Part shown: positions 1 through 6,479 of the stretch, piece by piece
Layout: every line of letters begins with the position of its first letter
Numbering within the stretch: the first letter of the stretch is position 1
Origin: Saprospiraceae bacterium
GTDB taxonomy: Bacteria; Bacteroidota; Bacteroidia; Chitinophagales; Saprospiraceae
Assembly (NCBI GenBank): GCA_020628755.1
Contig: JAHDEQ010000185.1
Span: 1 to 8,530 of the forward strand
Length of the DNA stretch: 8,530 nt
Direction: 5' to 3'
The notes under the pieces: model-generated
Told to the model about the DNA's origin: nothing
What the model saw: only the letters and a program-made list of their open reading frames with translations
The model's database searches: none
Translations under genes and position numbers: made by a program

Positions 1-19
1 CGATGAATCTATCAGCATA

Positions 20-835
20 TTATCGGTTCAAAATCATTTTCTTAGAAATCACCTCAGCATCTTTACGAAGGCTATAAATATACATTCCTTCGGCTAGGTT
101 TTCGCCATTAAATTCGACGGTATTTTGTCCTTCAAACAATTGGACAGGCTGACTGTGAATTTCTTTACCCATCAAATCATTTACGGTAAAAATGACTTCT
201 TGACTAATGCCAGAATTGACTTGTATTTGAGTGTAGCCGCCAAATGGATTTGGGACAGCCGAAAATTGTAAATTATCGGCAAGTACATCAGAAGTTCCAA
301 CCACAAAACAATTGGGCGAGTCTTCTGCTTCAAGCGTCAAAATATATTGACCTGGAAAAAGATTGCCTGGTTCAGTAGAAGGCGTATCCAATAATGAAGT
401 TGAGATATTCAAATCCAATTTGAGATCATAGTCCCCAATATCACTCGTAGGCGTTCCATAAATGACGACGCATCCAAAAGTGCCACCTGTAAATTTGCAA
501 TCGGGCGGATTACAAGCATAGGTCATGCCCTCAGGCAGGCCATTGACACCATCTTGTACAATTTCCATAAAATTGACTTCTAAAGGAATTGGTACTTGCT
601 CCAACTCGATAACCGCAGGAACATTTGCTGTAAAGACATATTCAAAAGGCTTGTTTTGGCAAGCCGTTACGGGTATGCCGCCCAACATCGTTGTAGAGTC
701 ATAAGGAATCGGAAAAATAACACCAAGGCCACCCGTTGTGTCCACAACGGTGGTGTCGGGCATACAAGTACCACTTTGGGCACTCAACTGAATCGTAAAA
801 AATAGGGAAAAAAGGATAAGTAAAGTTTTTTGCAT
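20..835 (-). CDS. Secreted protein with T9SS type A C-terminal sorting domain
   Basis: Probably a secreted or surface-anchored protein exported through Sec and then the type IX secretion system; the cargo function is unknown. Residues 1-20 form a classic signal peptide: a Lys near the start, a Leu/Phe core, and a likely signal peptidase I cut near SAQ. The last 80 or so residues match the T9SS type A sorting domain: an AVPNPF segment at 193-198, then VNDLMGKEI, then LAEGMYIYSLR, ending in KKMILNR. The middle (about 55-170) has a GLPEGMTY...YGTPTSDIGDYDL pattern that resembles immunoglobulin-like or cadherin-like 'putative Ig' folds, but this is weak. Six Cys (24, 59, 108, 113, 122, 176) in the exported part could form disulfides. 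It lies 140 bp downstream of the WG-repeat gene on the same strand. The start fits because the signal peptide begins directly at this Met. Secretion route is well supported; function is not. Confidence 0.88.
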   Translation of the reverse strand: MQKTLLILFSLFFTIQLSAQSGTCMPDTTVVDTTGGLGVIFPIPYDSTTMLGGIPVTACQNKPFEYVFTANVPAVIELEQVPIPLEVNFMEIVQDGVNGLPEGMTYACNPPDCKFTGGTFGCVVIYGTPTSDIGDYDLKLDLNISTSLLDTPSTEPGNLFPGQYILTLEAEDSPNCFVVGTSDVLADNLQFSAVPNPFGGYTQIQVNSGISQEVIFTVNDLMGKEIHSQPVQLFEGQNTVEFNGENLAEGMYIYSLRKDAEVISKKMILNR

Positions 836-863
836 ACTGTTGTTTTTGGAATAATTTAAAATG

Positions 864-882
864 AAAAGCTAAAATAGCTTTT
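864..882. terminator. Weak hairpin between the WG-repeat gene and the T9SS gene
   Basis: AAAAGCTA (864-871) and TAGCTTTT (875-882) form a perfect 8-bp stem around a 3-base loop, with T-rich flanks on both strands. It sits roughly 95-110 bases past the stop of the WG-repeat gene and 30-45 bases before the start of the T9SS gene, both on the minus strand. It could act as a terminator for the WG-repeat transcript or as part of the T9SS gene promoter or leader. Only two G-C pairs are in the stem, so it would be a weak terminator. The same bases on the minus strand contain TATTTTAG, one mismatch from TAnnTTTG, 20 bases after a TTTTTTG run, so a promoter reading is equally possible. Confidence 0.3.
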
Positions 883-975
883 TAGGAATAACCATGCAAA
901 AAACGCTATAAAGATTGGTAATTATTGTGTGAATTTGATGAAAAGGTTGATTTCTGTGATGAATGATTGGAAAAA

Positions 976-3900
976 CTACTTCTGTAAACTCCAAACCCAT
1001 TTGCCATCGGCATCAAAATAGCCGACCATGTCGCCTTGTTCGACCCGAAATAATCCATCGCCCGCATAGCTGATATATTCATAATCGGGTTCTACAATGA
1101 GGTCACCTTTGAGATTGGTCAAACCACTAAAACGGCCAATTCTGACTTTGGCATAGCCGTCTTCAAATTTTTCGATTTTATCGTATTTCGGTGGGATAAT
1201 TTCGATGCCTTTTTGATTGATAATCCCCCATTTGCCATCAATCTGCACAACGGCTACACCGTTTTGGAACTCGCTTGCATTTTCGTAGTAACCTTCATAC
1301 AAACGAGCTTGTTCGGTGATATAATAAAAACGATAACTATTGTCTCTTACCAAACCCCGTCCGTCTTTAAAATCAATGAGTCGGTTGATACTCGGTTCGA
1401 TAATAAGTTTGCCTTCAAGATTCATTAAACCAGCCTTGCGTAAACCCTTGTAAACGATGGCTTTACCTTCTTGGAAGTCAAGGCATTTTGAAAACTCAAA
1501 AGTACAGATTTCTTGGCCTAATGTATCAATATAACCACAAACGCCTTCTTTTTGTGCAGCGACTCGTCCTTGCGAAAAATCCGATACTTTGGAGTAAATA
1601 TTAGGGATTGCTAAATCCCCTTTAGTATTGATAAAACCATATTTGCCCTTGTACAAAACAGCGGCAAAACCTTCTTTATATTCTTGGATTTTTTGGTAGG
1701 CTTTGTTGGTTAGGAGTTTTCCCGTTTGGTCTATAATTCCATAGCGAATACGGTCAGCACCATAACGCACTACAGCCAAACCATAAGCATTAAAAGGCTC
1801 AATCAGACTAAATTTTGGGCGTAGCACAAAATCGCCTTTTGTATCAATCAGTCCCCATTTGCCATCGCTCATTACACGAGCTACTCCATTATTAAAATCA
1901 TTGACTCTTTGATATTGCGGTGAAATCACAATCTTACCCTCAATATTCATATAACCCTTGCCAGAACTATCGTGAAACCAGACCAAATCATTTTTGACAT
2001 TGCCCAAATGACTGTATTCAAAATCAATAATCGTATCGCCATTTTTATTGATAATTCCCCATTTTCTTCCCTTCTTTACAGTAGCATAGCCTTCTTCAAA
2101 ATTTTGGACTTTGTCATAAATACAAGGAATGATTTCGATACCATTTTTGTTGACAAAACCCCACTTGTTATTGAGCATAACTGCAAGGCGATTTTCGGCA
2201 AAATCGCCAATCATATCATACGTTGAACCGACCGTTACTTGACCCAAAGAATCAATCAAACCATATTTTTGTCGGTCAATAGAAATTCTTAAAATTTGCT
2301 TATCCGTATTTTCTAAAAAATCAACATTATCATATTTGCATGGTATAAGAAGCTGCGCTTCTTTGCTGACTGCGCCCCATTTTTCGTCCAATTCTACAAT
2401 CCCTACTTCGTTAACAAAGTCATGGGCAAAATCATAATAAGGAGTGGCAATTACTTCTCCCAAAGTATCAATATAACCCCAATAACATTTTTCGCAAGTG
2501 AGTTGAGCATTAAGGTTAAATTCTCTATCGTGTTGGGTATAATCCACCATTTGATTGGGTGCCATTTGAAAATCGAGGTATTGATTGAGCGAGCGAATTC
2601 CTCGCTTGCCTGCCTTGATATTGCCCGAAAGTCTGCCCTTTATACTCATACGTGCTAGGCCATCATGAAAATCACCGATGTAGGCATAATCTTTCTTGAT
2701 GATTTTGCCAATTCTGCTCACCAAACCATGCCTTCCATTATCAAAAAGGACGCGAGCCACTGGAAGACCTCTATCAAAATCACCCATCCGAATATCCCAC
2801 ATATTGACCAAAGTTGTAAGCATTCCGACTTCATTATTGACCAAGCCAAAGAGCATTTCGTAGCGATATTCGGTGCGGTCAAAGTTGTAGTAAGACATTT
2901 TTTCGATACCGACAATGGTAAAACCCATTTGTTTTTCAATCTGAATCCAGTCGTAGGTTGGCTCAATTTGAATTGAGCCATCTTCGAGCCGTCTCAGTCC
3001 CCATTTGTCTTGTCCGCTTGAATAAAACCATTCAAAATTTTCAAGACTAAAATTATCGCCATCATCGCCCCAACGATTGCGTCGAACCATATTGGGATCA
3101 CGTTTTCCGATGCGAATGGTCATGTGTTTTTTGAACTGCGATTGGTCTTTGAGTTGCCCTTCTTCATCAAAATAAAGTACCGTCAATTTCTCGCCTTCGA
3201 AAGCTCTTGCACTATTATCTTTTAATTCAATTTTAGTGAATTTGGGTTCAACAACTTCTTCGCCCATAAAATTAACAATACCAAAAAAGTCTCCTTTTTT
3301 GACAATACAAACTTCATCGTCCAAAGGTGCAATATAATCGTATTGAAAAGGCATAATGACCTCGCCACCCGTTGCAACAATTCCCCATTTTCCTTCTACG
3401 TTCACCCGATAACGATTGTCGGCATAAAAGTGAATTTCATTATAGTTATTGGGCAAAATTGGATTTCCTCTTGCATCAATCAAACCCAATTGGCGGTTCT
3501 TTTTAGTGAGGACGATATTTGTAGAAAAGTTGTAAAAATTTTGATATTCGTCACTCGTAATAATGGCATTTGCAACCGAAGAATAAAGATAAACGGACTT
3601 TTGAAGATTGAGTTTTATAAACTCATCCGATATTTTTTGGTAAGATTTGAATAGGGGAGCGATGATTTCTTCGCCCAATTCATTGACTGCACCCCACTTG
3701 TTTTTCTGTCGAAAAAAGAAGAGTTTATCATTATAAACTCGAACTTCATCATAGCTTGTTGGTAAAATTACTTGCCCATTTGGAGCGATAATTCCTAATT
3801 GCAATTCATTTTTGGTTAGGAAATATTTTTTGTCTAATAGTTCGACTTCTTCAAATTGTGGTTCAGCAATGATGCGCCCATCATTGGCATCGGCAAGTCC

Positions 3901-4302
3901 CCATTTATCGTTTTGTAAGTAAGCTAGATATTTGCTTTCCCAAACATGAACTCTTTGATAACCTTTGTTGAGAATAATTTTTTCGTCTAAATTAACGACC
4001 ATCCATTGACGCTCATCCATAACGGCAACTAAAGTCGAATCGAGAACTTTCAGATCGTCATATTTAGGATTTATGATTTCTTGTCCCAACTTATTTAAAA
4101 GACCTACGCCACCCTCACGCTGCATTACGGCGTAGCCGTATTGCTTGAATTCGCCAATTGCATCGTATTCAGGTTCGATAAAAATATCGCCATTGGCATC
4201 CATTAAGCCCCATTGATTATTTACCTTTATCGGAAAATAAGTCTGTGCTGTGGTCGTTGCCCAATTGCAGAAAAATAAAAAAAGTAAGAGGTTTAGCCTC
4301 AT
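976..4302 (-). CDS. Exported long WG-repeat protein (about 28 repeat units)
   Basis: A large repeat protein of the WG/KWG beta-repeat type, common in Bacteroidota and of unknown biochemical role; such proteins are assumed to form extended beta scaffolds for binding. Residues 1-20 are a signal peptide ending in TTTAQ, so it is exported. Units follow the pattern KWGxIDxxGxxIIxPxYDxIxxFxxGxAxVxxxG. The WG-equivalent positions fall at 31, 66, 100, 134, 169, 203, 237, 272, 306 and 340, a spacing of 34-35. A diverged, longer-unit middle follows (434, 485, 525, 567, 608). Then a second regular block runs at 642, 680, 714, 748, 783, 816, 854, 888, 922, 957, 991, 1025, 1059 and 1093. About a dozen units keep the literal WG pair. 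A basic non-repeat linker occupies about 391-433, and a CEKC pair lies at 603-606. There is no T9SS sorting domain; the chain ends in a final repeat and KWVWSLQK. It probably stays periplasmic or outer-membrane associated. The start is set by the signal peptide. Confidence 0.9.
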   Translation of the reverse strand: MRLNLLLFLFFCNWATTTAQTYFPIKVNNQWGLMDANGDIFIEPEYDAIGEFKQYGYAVMQREGGVGLLNKLGQEIINPKYDDLKVLDSTLVAVMDERQWMVVNLDEKIILNKGYQRVHVWESKYLAYLQNDKWGLADANDGRIIAEPQFEEVELLDKKYFLTKNELQLGIIAPNGQVILPTSYDEVRVYNDKLFFFRQKNKWGAVNELGEEIIAPLFKSYQKISDEFIKLNLQKSVYLYSSVANAIITSDEYQNFYNFSTNIVLTKKNRQLGLIDARGNPILPNNYNEIHFYADNRYRVNVEGKWGIVATGGEVIMPFQYDYIAPLDDEVCIVKKGDFFGIVNFMGEEVVEPKFTKIELKDNSARAFEGEKLTVLYFDEEGQLKDQSQFKKHMTIRIGKRDPNMVRRNRWGDDGDNFSLENFEWFYSSGQDKWGLRRLEDGSIQIEPTYDWIQIEKQMGFTIVGIEKMSYYNFDRTEYRYEMLFGLVNNEVGMLTTLVNMWDIRMGDFDRGLPVARVLFDNGRHGLVSRIGKIIKKDYAYIGDFHDGLARMSIKGRLSGNIKAGKRGIRSLNQYLDFQMAPNQMVDYTQHDREFNLNAQLTCEKCYWGYIDTLGEVIATPYYDFAHDFVNEVGIVELDEKWGAVSKEAQLLIPCKYDNVDFLENTDKQILRISIDRQKYGLIDSLGQVTVGSTYDMIGDFAENRLAVMLNNKWGFVNKNGIEIIPCIYDKVQNFEEGYATVKKGRKWGIINKNGDTIIDFEYSHLGNVKNDLVWFHDSSGKGYMNIEGKIVISPQYQRVNDFNNGVARVMSDGKWGLIDTKGDFVLRPKFSLIEPFNAYGLAVVRYGADRIRYGIIDQTGKLLTNKAYQKIQEYKEGFAAVLYKGKYGFINTKGDLAIPNIYSKVSDFSQGRVAAQKEGVCGYIDTLGQEICTFEFSKCLDFQEGKAIVYKGLRKAGLMNLEGKLIIEPSINRLIDFKDGRGLVRDNSYRFYYITEQARLYEGYYENASEFQNGVAVVQIDGKWGIINQKGIEIIPPKYDKIEKFEDGYAKVRIGRFSGLTNLKGDLIVEPDYEYISYAGDGLFRVEQGDMVGYFDADGKWVWSLQK

Positions 4303-4452
4303 ATTTTTAATTGAAATTGACAGGGGCTTTTATAGTGGAATTTAGCAAAATTCTATTTTATAAAACGATAAAAACTTAAAATAAAGTATTAATCTTGGTC
4401 AGAATTACACTACTATAATGTAAAGCAAGATAAAAGATACAAGAATTAATTT
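4303..4452. other. Divergent intergenic region, WG-repeat gene / trmH-family gene
   Basis: This 150-bp AT-rich spacer must hold the promoters of two divergent genes. I see no convincing TAnnTTTG element on the plus strand. On the minus strand, GAATTTTG is one mismatch from the consensus but has no good -33 TTG. A small interrupted palindrome, GAATTT-AGCA-AAATTC, lies around 4339-4354. No Shine-Dalgarno sequence precedes either start, which is normal for Bacteroidota. Confidence 0.35.
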
Positions 4453-5013
4453 ATGAAAAAAAGTATTCGACAATTAAATTTTGAGGACGAACGTAGTTCA
4501 ATTGACAAAGAATTGGAACGTGTTCAGGCCAATCGTCATCCAAATGCCTTGCTTTTGGATGGGCTGCGTGATATGCGTAATGTGGGAAGTATTTTTCGTT
4601 TAGCTGACGCAGCGAATCTTTCAAAAATCTATTTGTACAATTGTGATTTTGACTTTACGCATAAAAAACTCGTTCGTACTTCTCGTTCCACAATTAAATA
4701 TGTCGAGTATCAAGTTTTACATGACTTAGACCAAATATCAGCCCTTCAAAATCAATACGAAATCATTGGTTTAGAAATTACCAATAGTAGTATCAATTAT
4801 ACTGAATTTCAAAGTCAAAAACCAATTCTTTTAGTCATCGGAAACGAACAAAATGGTATTTCTGACGAGGTTTTGCAATTAACACAAAAATGTGTTCATA
4901 TTCCGATGTATGGAATCAAAACGTCAATGAATGTCCTTTGTGCGACGGGAATTGTCGTTTATCATTTTCTAACGAATTTCATAACGAGCAATGCTCTAAC
5001 GAGTAACGAGTAA
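4453..5013 (+). CDS. SpoU/TrmH-family RNA 2'-O-ribose methyltransferase, short form
   Basis: Predicted cytoplasmic SAM-dependent methyltransferase of the knotted SPOUT fold that 2'-O-methylates tRNA or rRNA; the exact target cannot be read from sequence. The three SpoU motifs are present in order. Motif 1 is RNVGSIFR (42-49), with the conserved Asn43 and catalytic Arg49. Motif 2 is LVIGNEQNGIS (127-137), with Glu132. Motif 3 is IPMYGIKTSMNV (150-161), with Ser158 and Asn160. At 186 residues it is only the catalytic domain plus a short N-terminal helix. It lacks the L30e-like RNA-binding domain of RlmB-type enzymes, so TrmL/TrmH-like tRNA activity is as likely as an rRNA role. The last ten residues (ITSNALTSNE) are encoded by a TAACGAG DNA repeat and probably form a dispensable tail. 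It converges on pyrC with a 37-bp gap. The start at 4453 is the first Met and gives normal family spacing to motif 1. Confidence 0.92.
   Translation: MKKSIRQLNFEDERSSIDKELERVQANRHPNALLLDGLRDMRNVGSIFRLADAANLSKIYLYNCDFDFTHKKLVRTSRSTIKYVEYQVLHDLDQISALQNQYEIIGLEITNSSINYTEFQSQKPILLVIGNEQNGISDEVLQLTQKCVHIPMYGIKTSMNVLCATGIVVYHFLTNFITSNALTSNE
4970..5010 (+). repeat. TAACGAG heptamer repeat at the trmH-family 3' end
   Basis: TAACGAG occurs at 4982-4988, 4997-5003 and 5004-5010, the last two in direct tandem. A one-mismatch copy, TAACGAA, lies at 4970-4976. An inverted copy, CTCGTTA, lies at 5039-5045 beyond the stop codon. The direct copies are read as codons for the C-terminal tail of the methyltransferase. 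Confidence 0.75.
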
Positions 5014-5045
5014 GGAGCTATATTTGCGTTCTGCCTTACTCGTTA
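5004..5045. terminator. Hairpin between convergent trmH-family gene and pyrC
   Basis: TAACGAGTAAGG (5004-5015) and CCTTACTCGTTA (5034-5045) are perfect inverted 12-mers around an 18-base loop. The left arm contains the TAA stop of the methyltransferase gene, and the right arm ends just before the pyrC stop. Its position between two converging genes suggests a bidirectional terminator or mRNA 3'-end stabiliser. Neither strand has a clear U-run after the stem, so it is not a textbook intrinsic terminator. Confidence 0.5.
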
Positions 5046-5050
5046 AAATG

Positions 5051-6385
5051 TTATGCGTTAAACAGAAGTCGTTCTCCTTTCTTATCTTCAAAAAACTGTC
5101 CATTGCTGTAAGCCAAATGTCCGCTAACGATTGTCTGTTCGATATAACCTTGAAAAGTATGATTTTCAAAAGGTGACCAATTGCATTTATAATGGACATT
5201 ATCTTTTTGGACTGTCCATTTTTTGTTGAGGTCAAAAATGGCAATATCTGCCCAATATCCCTCTCGCAAATAACCTCGTTCTTTGACATGAAAACATTGT
5301 GCAGGCGCATGACACATTTTTTCGATGATTTTTTCTAAAGAGATTTTTCCTTGATGATAAAATTCCAACATTACATTGAGTGAATGTTGTACTAAAGGAA
5401 CTCCAGAAGGAGCAGAGAAGTACGAATTTTGTTTTTCTTCCCAAGTGTGTGGTGCGTGGTCGGTGGCGATGATGTCGAGGCGGTCGTCGAGCAAAGCAGG
5501 TAGCAAAGCTGCCTGGTGCGATTGGTCTTTGACCGCAGGATTACATTTAACTTGAGTTCCTAAATCTTTATATCTATCCGAATTAAAATACAAATGATGC
5601 ACACATACTTCCGAAGTAATTCGTTTTTCCGTCAAAGGAATATCATTTCTAAATAAATCTAATTCGTCAGCCGTCGAAATATGTAAAATATGAAGTCGAG
5701 TATTATGCTTTTTAGCTAACTCAATCGCCATACTTGACGATTTGTAACAACCTTCTACATTACGAATAATCGGATGCATTTCGATGGGAACGTTTTCGCC
5801 GTATTTTTCTTTGTAAATCTTGGCATTATTTCGAATGGTAGCCTCGTCTTCGCAATGCGTCGCAATCAACATCGGGCATTCTTTAAATAGACCTTCCAAA
5901 GTCGTTCTATCATCCACCAACATATTGCCCGTGCTCGAACCCATAAACACTTTGACACCACAAACATTTTTGGGATTGGTCTTTAAAACCTCGTCCAAAT
6001 TATCGTTGCTCGCTCCCATAAAGAAAGAATAATTGGCCAACGATTTTTGAGCAGCGATGTCGTATTTTGCTTGTAAACGCTCTTGTGTAACGGCAGGCGG
6101 TTTGGTGTTGGGCATCTCCATAAAAGAGGTCGTTCCGCCAGCCACAGCAGCACGAGGCTCGGTATAAAGGTCAGATTTATGTGTCAAACCTGGTTCTCTA
6201 AAATGTACTTGATCGTCAATGATTCCAGGCATGATGTGTTTATCTTCGGCATTGATTTCAATATCGGCTTTTGTATCAATAGTGGAATCAATTTTTTCAA
6301 TTCTACCGTTTTTGATAAGAATATCGGAGTGTTTTTGAGCCCCTTCGTTGATGAGTTTTCCTCCTTTGATGAGTATGCTTTTCAT
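5051..6385 (-). CDS. pyrC: Dihydroorotase (Bacteroidota class I type)
   Basis: Cytoplasmic amidohydrolase that interconverts N-carbamoyl-L-aspartate and L-dihydroorotate, the third step of de novo pyrimidine synthesis. Visible landmarks: metal-site strand IIDDQVHFREPG (55-66), MPNTKPP (91-97), KVFMGSSTGNML (145-156) with Lys145 the likely bridging carboxylated lysine, ATHCED with His177, HILHIST with His235, and ATDHAPH with Asp309 as the probable catalytic acid. SGVPLVQHSLNVML (327-340) and SPFENHTFQG (404-413) are typical of the C-terminal part of the barrel and lid. The length of 444 is normal and the chain looks intact. The first His of the usual HxH metal pair is Gln59 here; I recall the same DDQVHFREPG form in other Bacteroidetes dihydroorotases, so it is probably a lineage trait. 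Allantoinase or dihydropyrimidinase is less likely given the DHOase-type HFREPG segment. It is divergent from purK across 94 bp, and its start codon begins the KSILIKGGKLI strand that opens the fold. Confidence 0.93.
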   Translation of the reverse strand: MKSILIKGGKLINEGAQKHSDILIKNGRIEKIDSTIDTKADIEINAEDKHIMPGIIDDQVHFREPGLTHKSDLYTEPRAAVAGGTTSFMEMPNTKPPAVTQERLQAKYDIAAQKSLANYSFFMGASNDNLDEVLKTNPKNVCGVKVFMGSSTGNMLVDDRTTLEGLFKECPMLIATHCEDEATIRNNAKIYKEKYGENVPIEMHPIIRNVEGCYKSSSMAIELAKKHNTRLHILHISTADELDLFRNDIPLTEKRITSEVCVHHLYFNSDRYKDLGTQVKCNPAVKDQSHQAALLPALLDDRLDIIATDHAPHTWEEKQNSYFSAPSGVPLVQHSLNVMLEFYHQGKISLEKIIEKMCHAPAQCFHVKERGYLREGYWADIAIFDLNKKWTVQKDNVHYKCNWSPFENHTFQGYIEQTIVSGHLAYSNGQFFEDKKGERLLFNA

Positions 6386-6413
6386 TATATTTGATGCTGA
6401 TTAAACTTGATTT

Positions 6414-6448
6414 AAAAAGAGCGTGAAAATAAAATAATTTCTCTTTTT
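6414..6448. repeat. Inverted repeat in the pyrC-purK divergent region
   Basis: AAAAAGAG (6414-6421) and CTCTTTTT (6441-6448) are perfect 8-base inverted arms separated by 19 bases. They lie in the 94-bp region between the two divergent nucleotide biosynthesis genes. The right arm ends 4 bases before the likely -7 element of purK. It could be an operator for a dimeric regulator or a leader hairpin. The arms are A/T-rich, so chance is a real alternative. Confidence 0.35.
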
Positions 6449-6452
6449 TGCA

Positions 6453-6460
6453 TAGCTTTG
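6453..6460 (+). promoter_or_regulatory. Probable purK -7 promoter element (TAGCTTTG)
   Basis: TAGCTTTG is an exact match to the Bacteroidota primary-sigma -7 consensus TAnnTTTG. It ends 19 bases before the purK ATG, so transcription would start around 6466 with a very short leader. No good -33 TTG is found at the expected distance; the region there is A/T-rich. Confidence 0.5.
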
Positions 6461-6479
6461 TCCTTCAAATTTCAAGAAA

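Noticed and set aside
2665..2976. Plus-strand 103-codon open frame opposite the WG-repeat gene, and similar frames at 1213, 1972, 2422 and 3343
   Set aside because: All are antisense to a continuous repeat protein. Their regular appearance follows from the repeated codon pattern on the other strand.
3061..3080. WG pair at residues 411-412 as another repeat unit
   Set aside because: It is followed by DDGDNFSLENFEW and lacks the IDxxG and IIxPxYD parts of the unit, so it belongs to the linker.
4243..4302. WG-repeat protein as a lipoprotein via Cys12
   Set aside because: The residues before Cys12 are LFF, which do not fit a lipobox (small residue needed at -1). The TTTAQ site further on fits signal peptidase I.
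4395..4419. TTGGTC ... TATAAT as an E. coli-type promoter for the methyltransferase gene
   Set aside because: The spacer is only 13 bases and Bacteroidota primary promoters use a different consensus, so the match is probably chance in AT-rich DNA.
4996..5310. 104-codon minus-strand open frame over the pyrC 3' end
   Set aside because: It lies in another frame of the well-supported pyrC gene on the same strand and has no recognisable motif.
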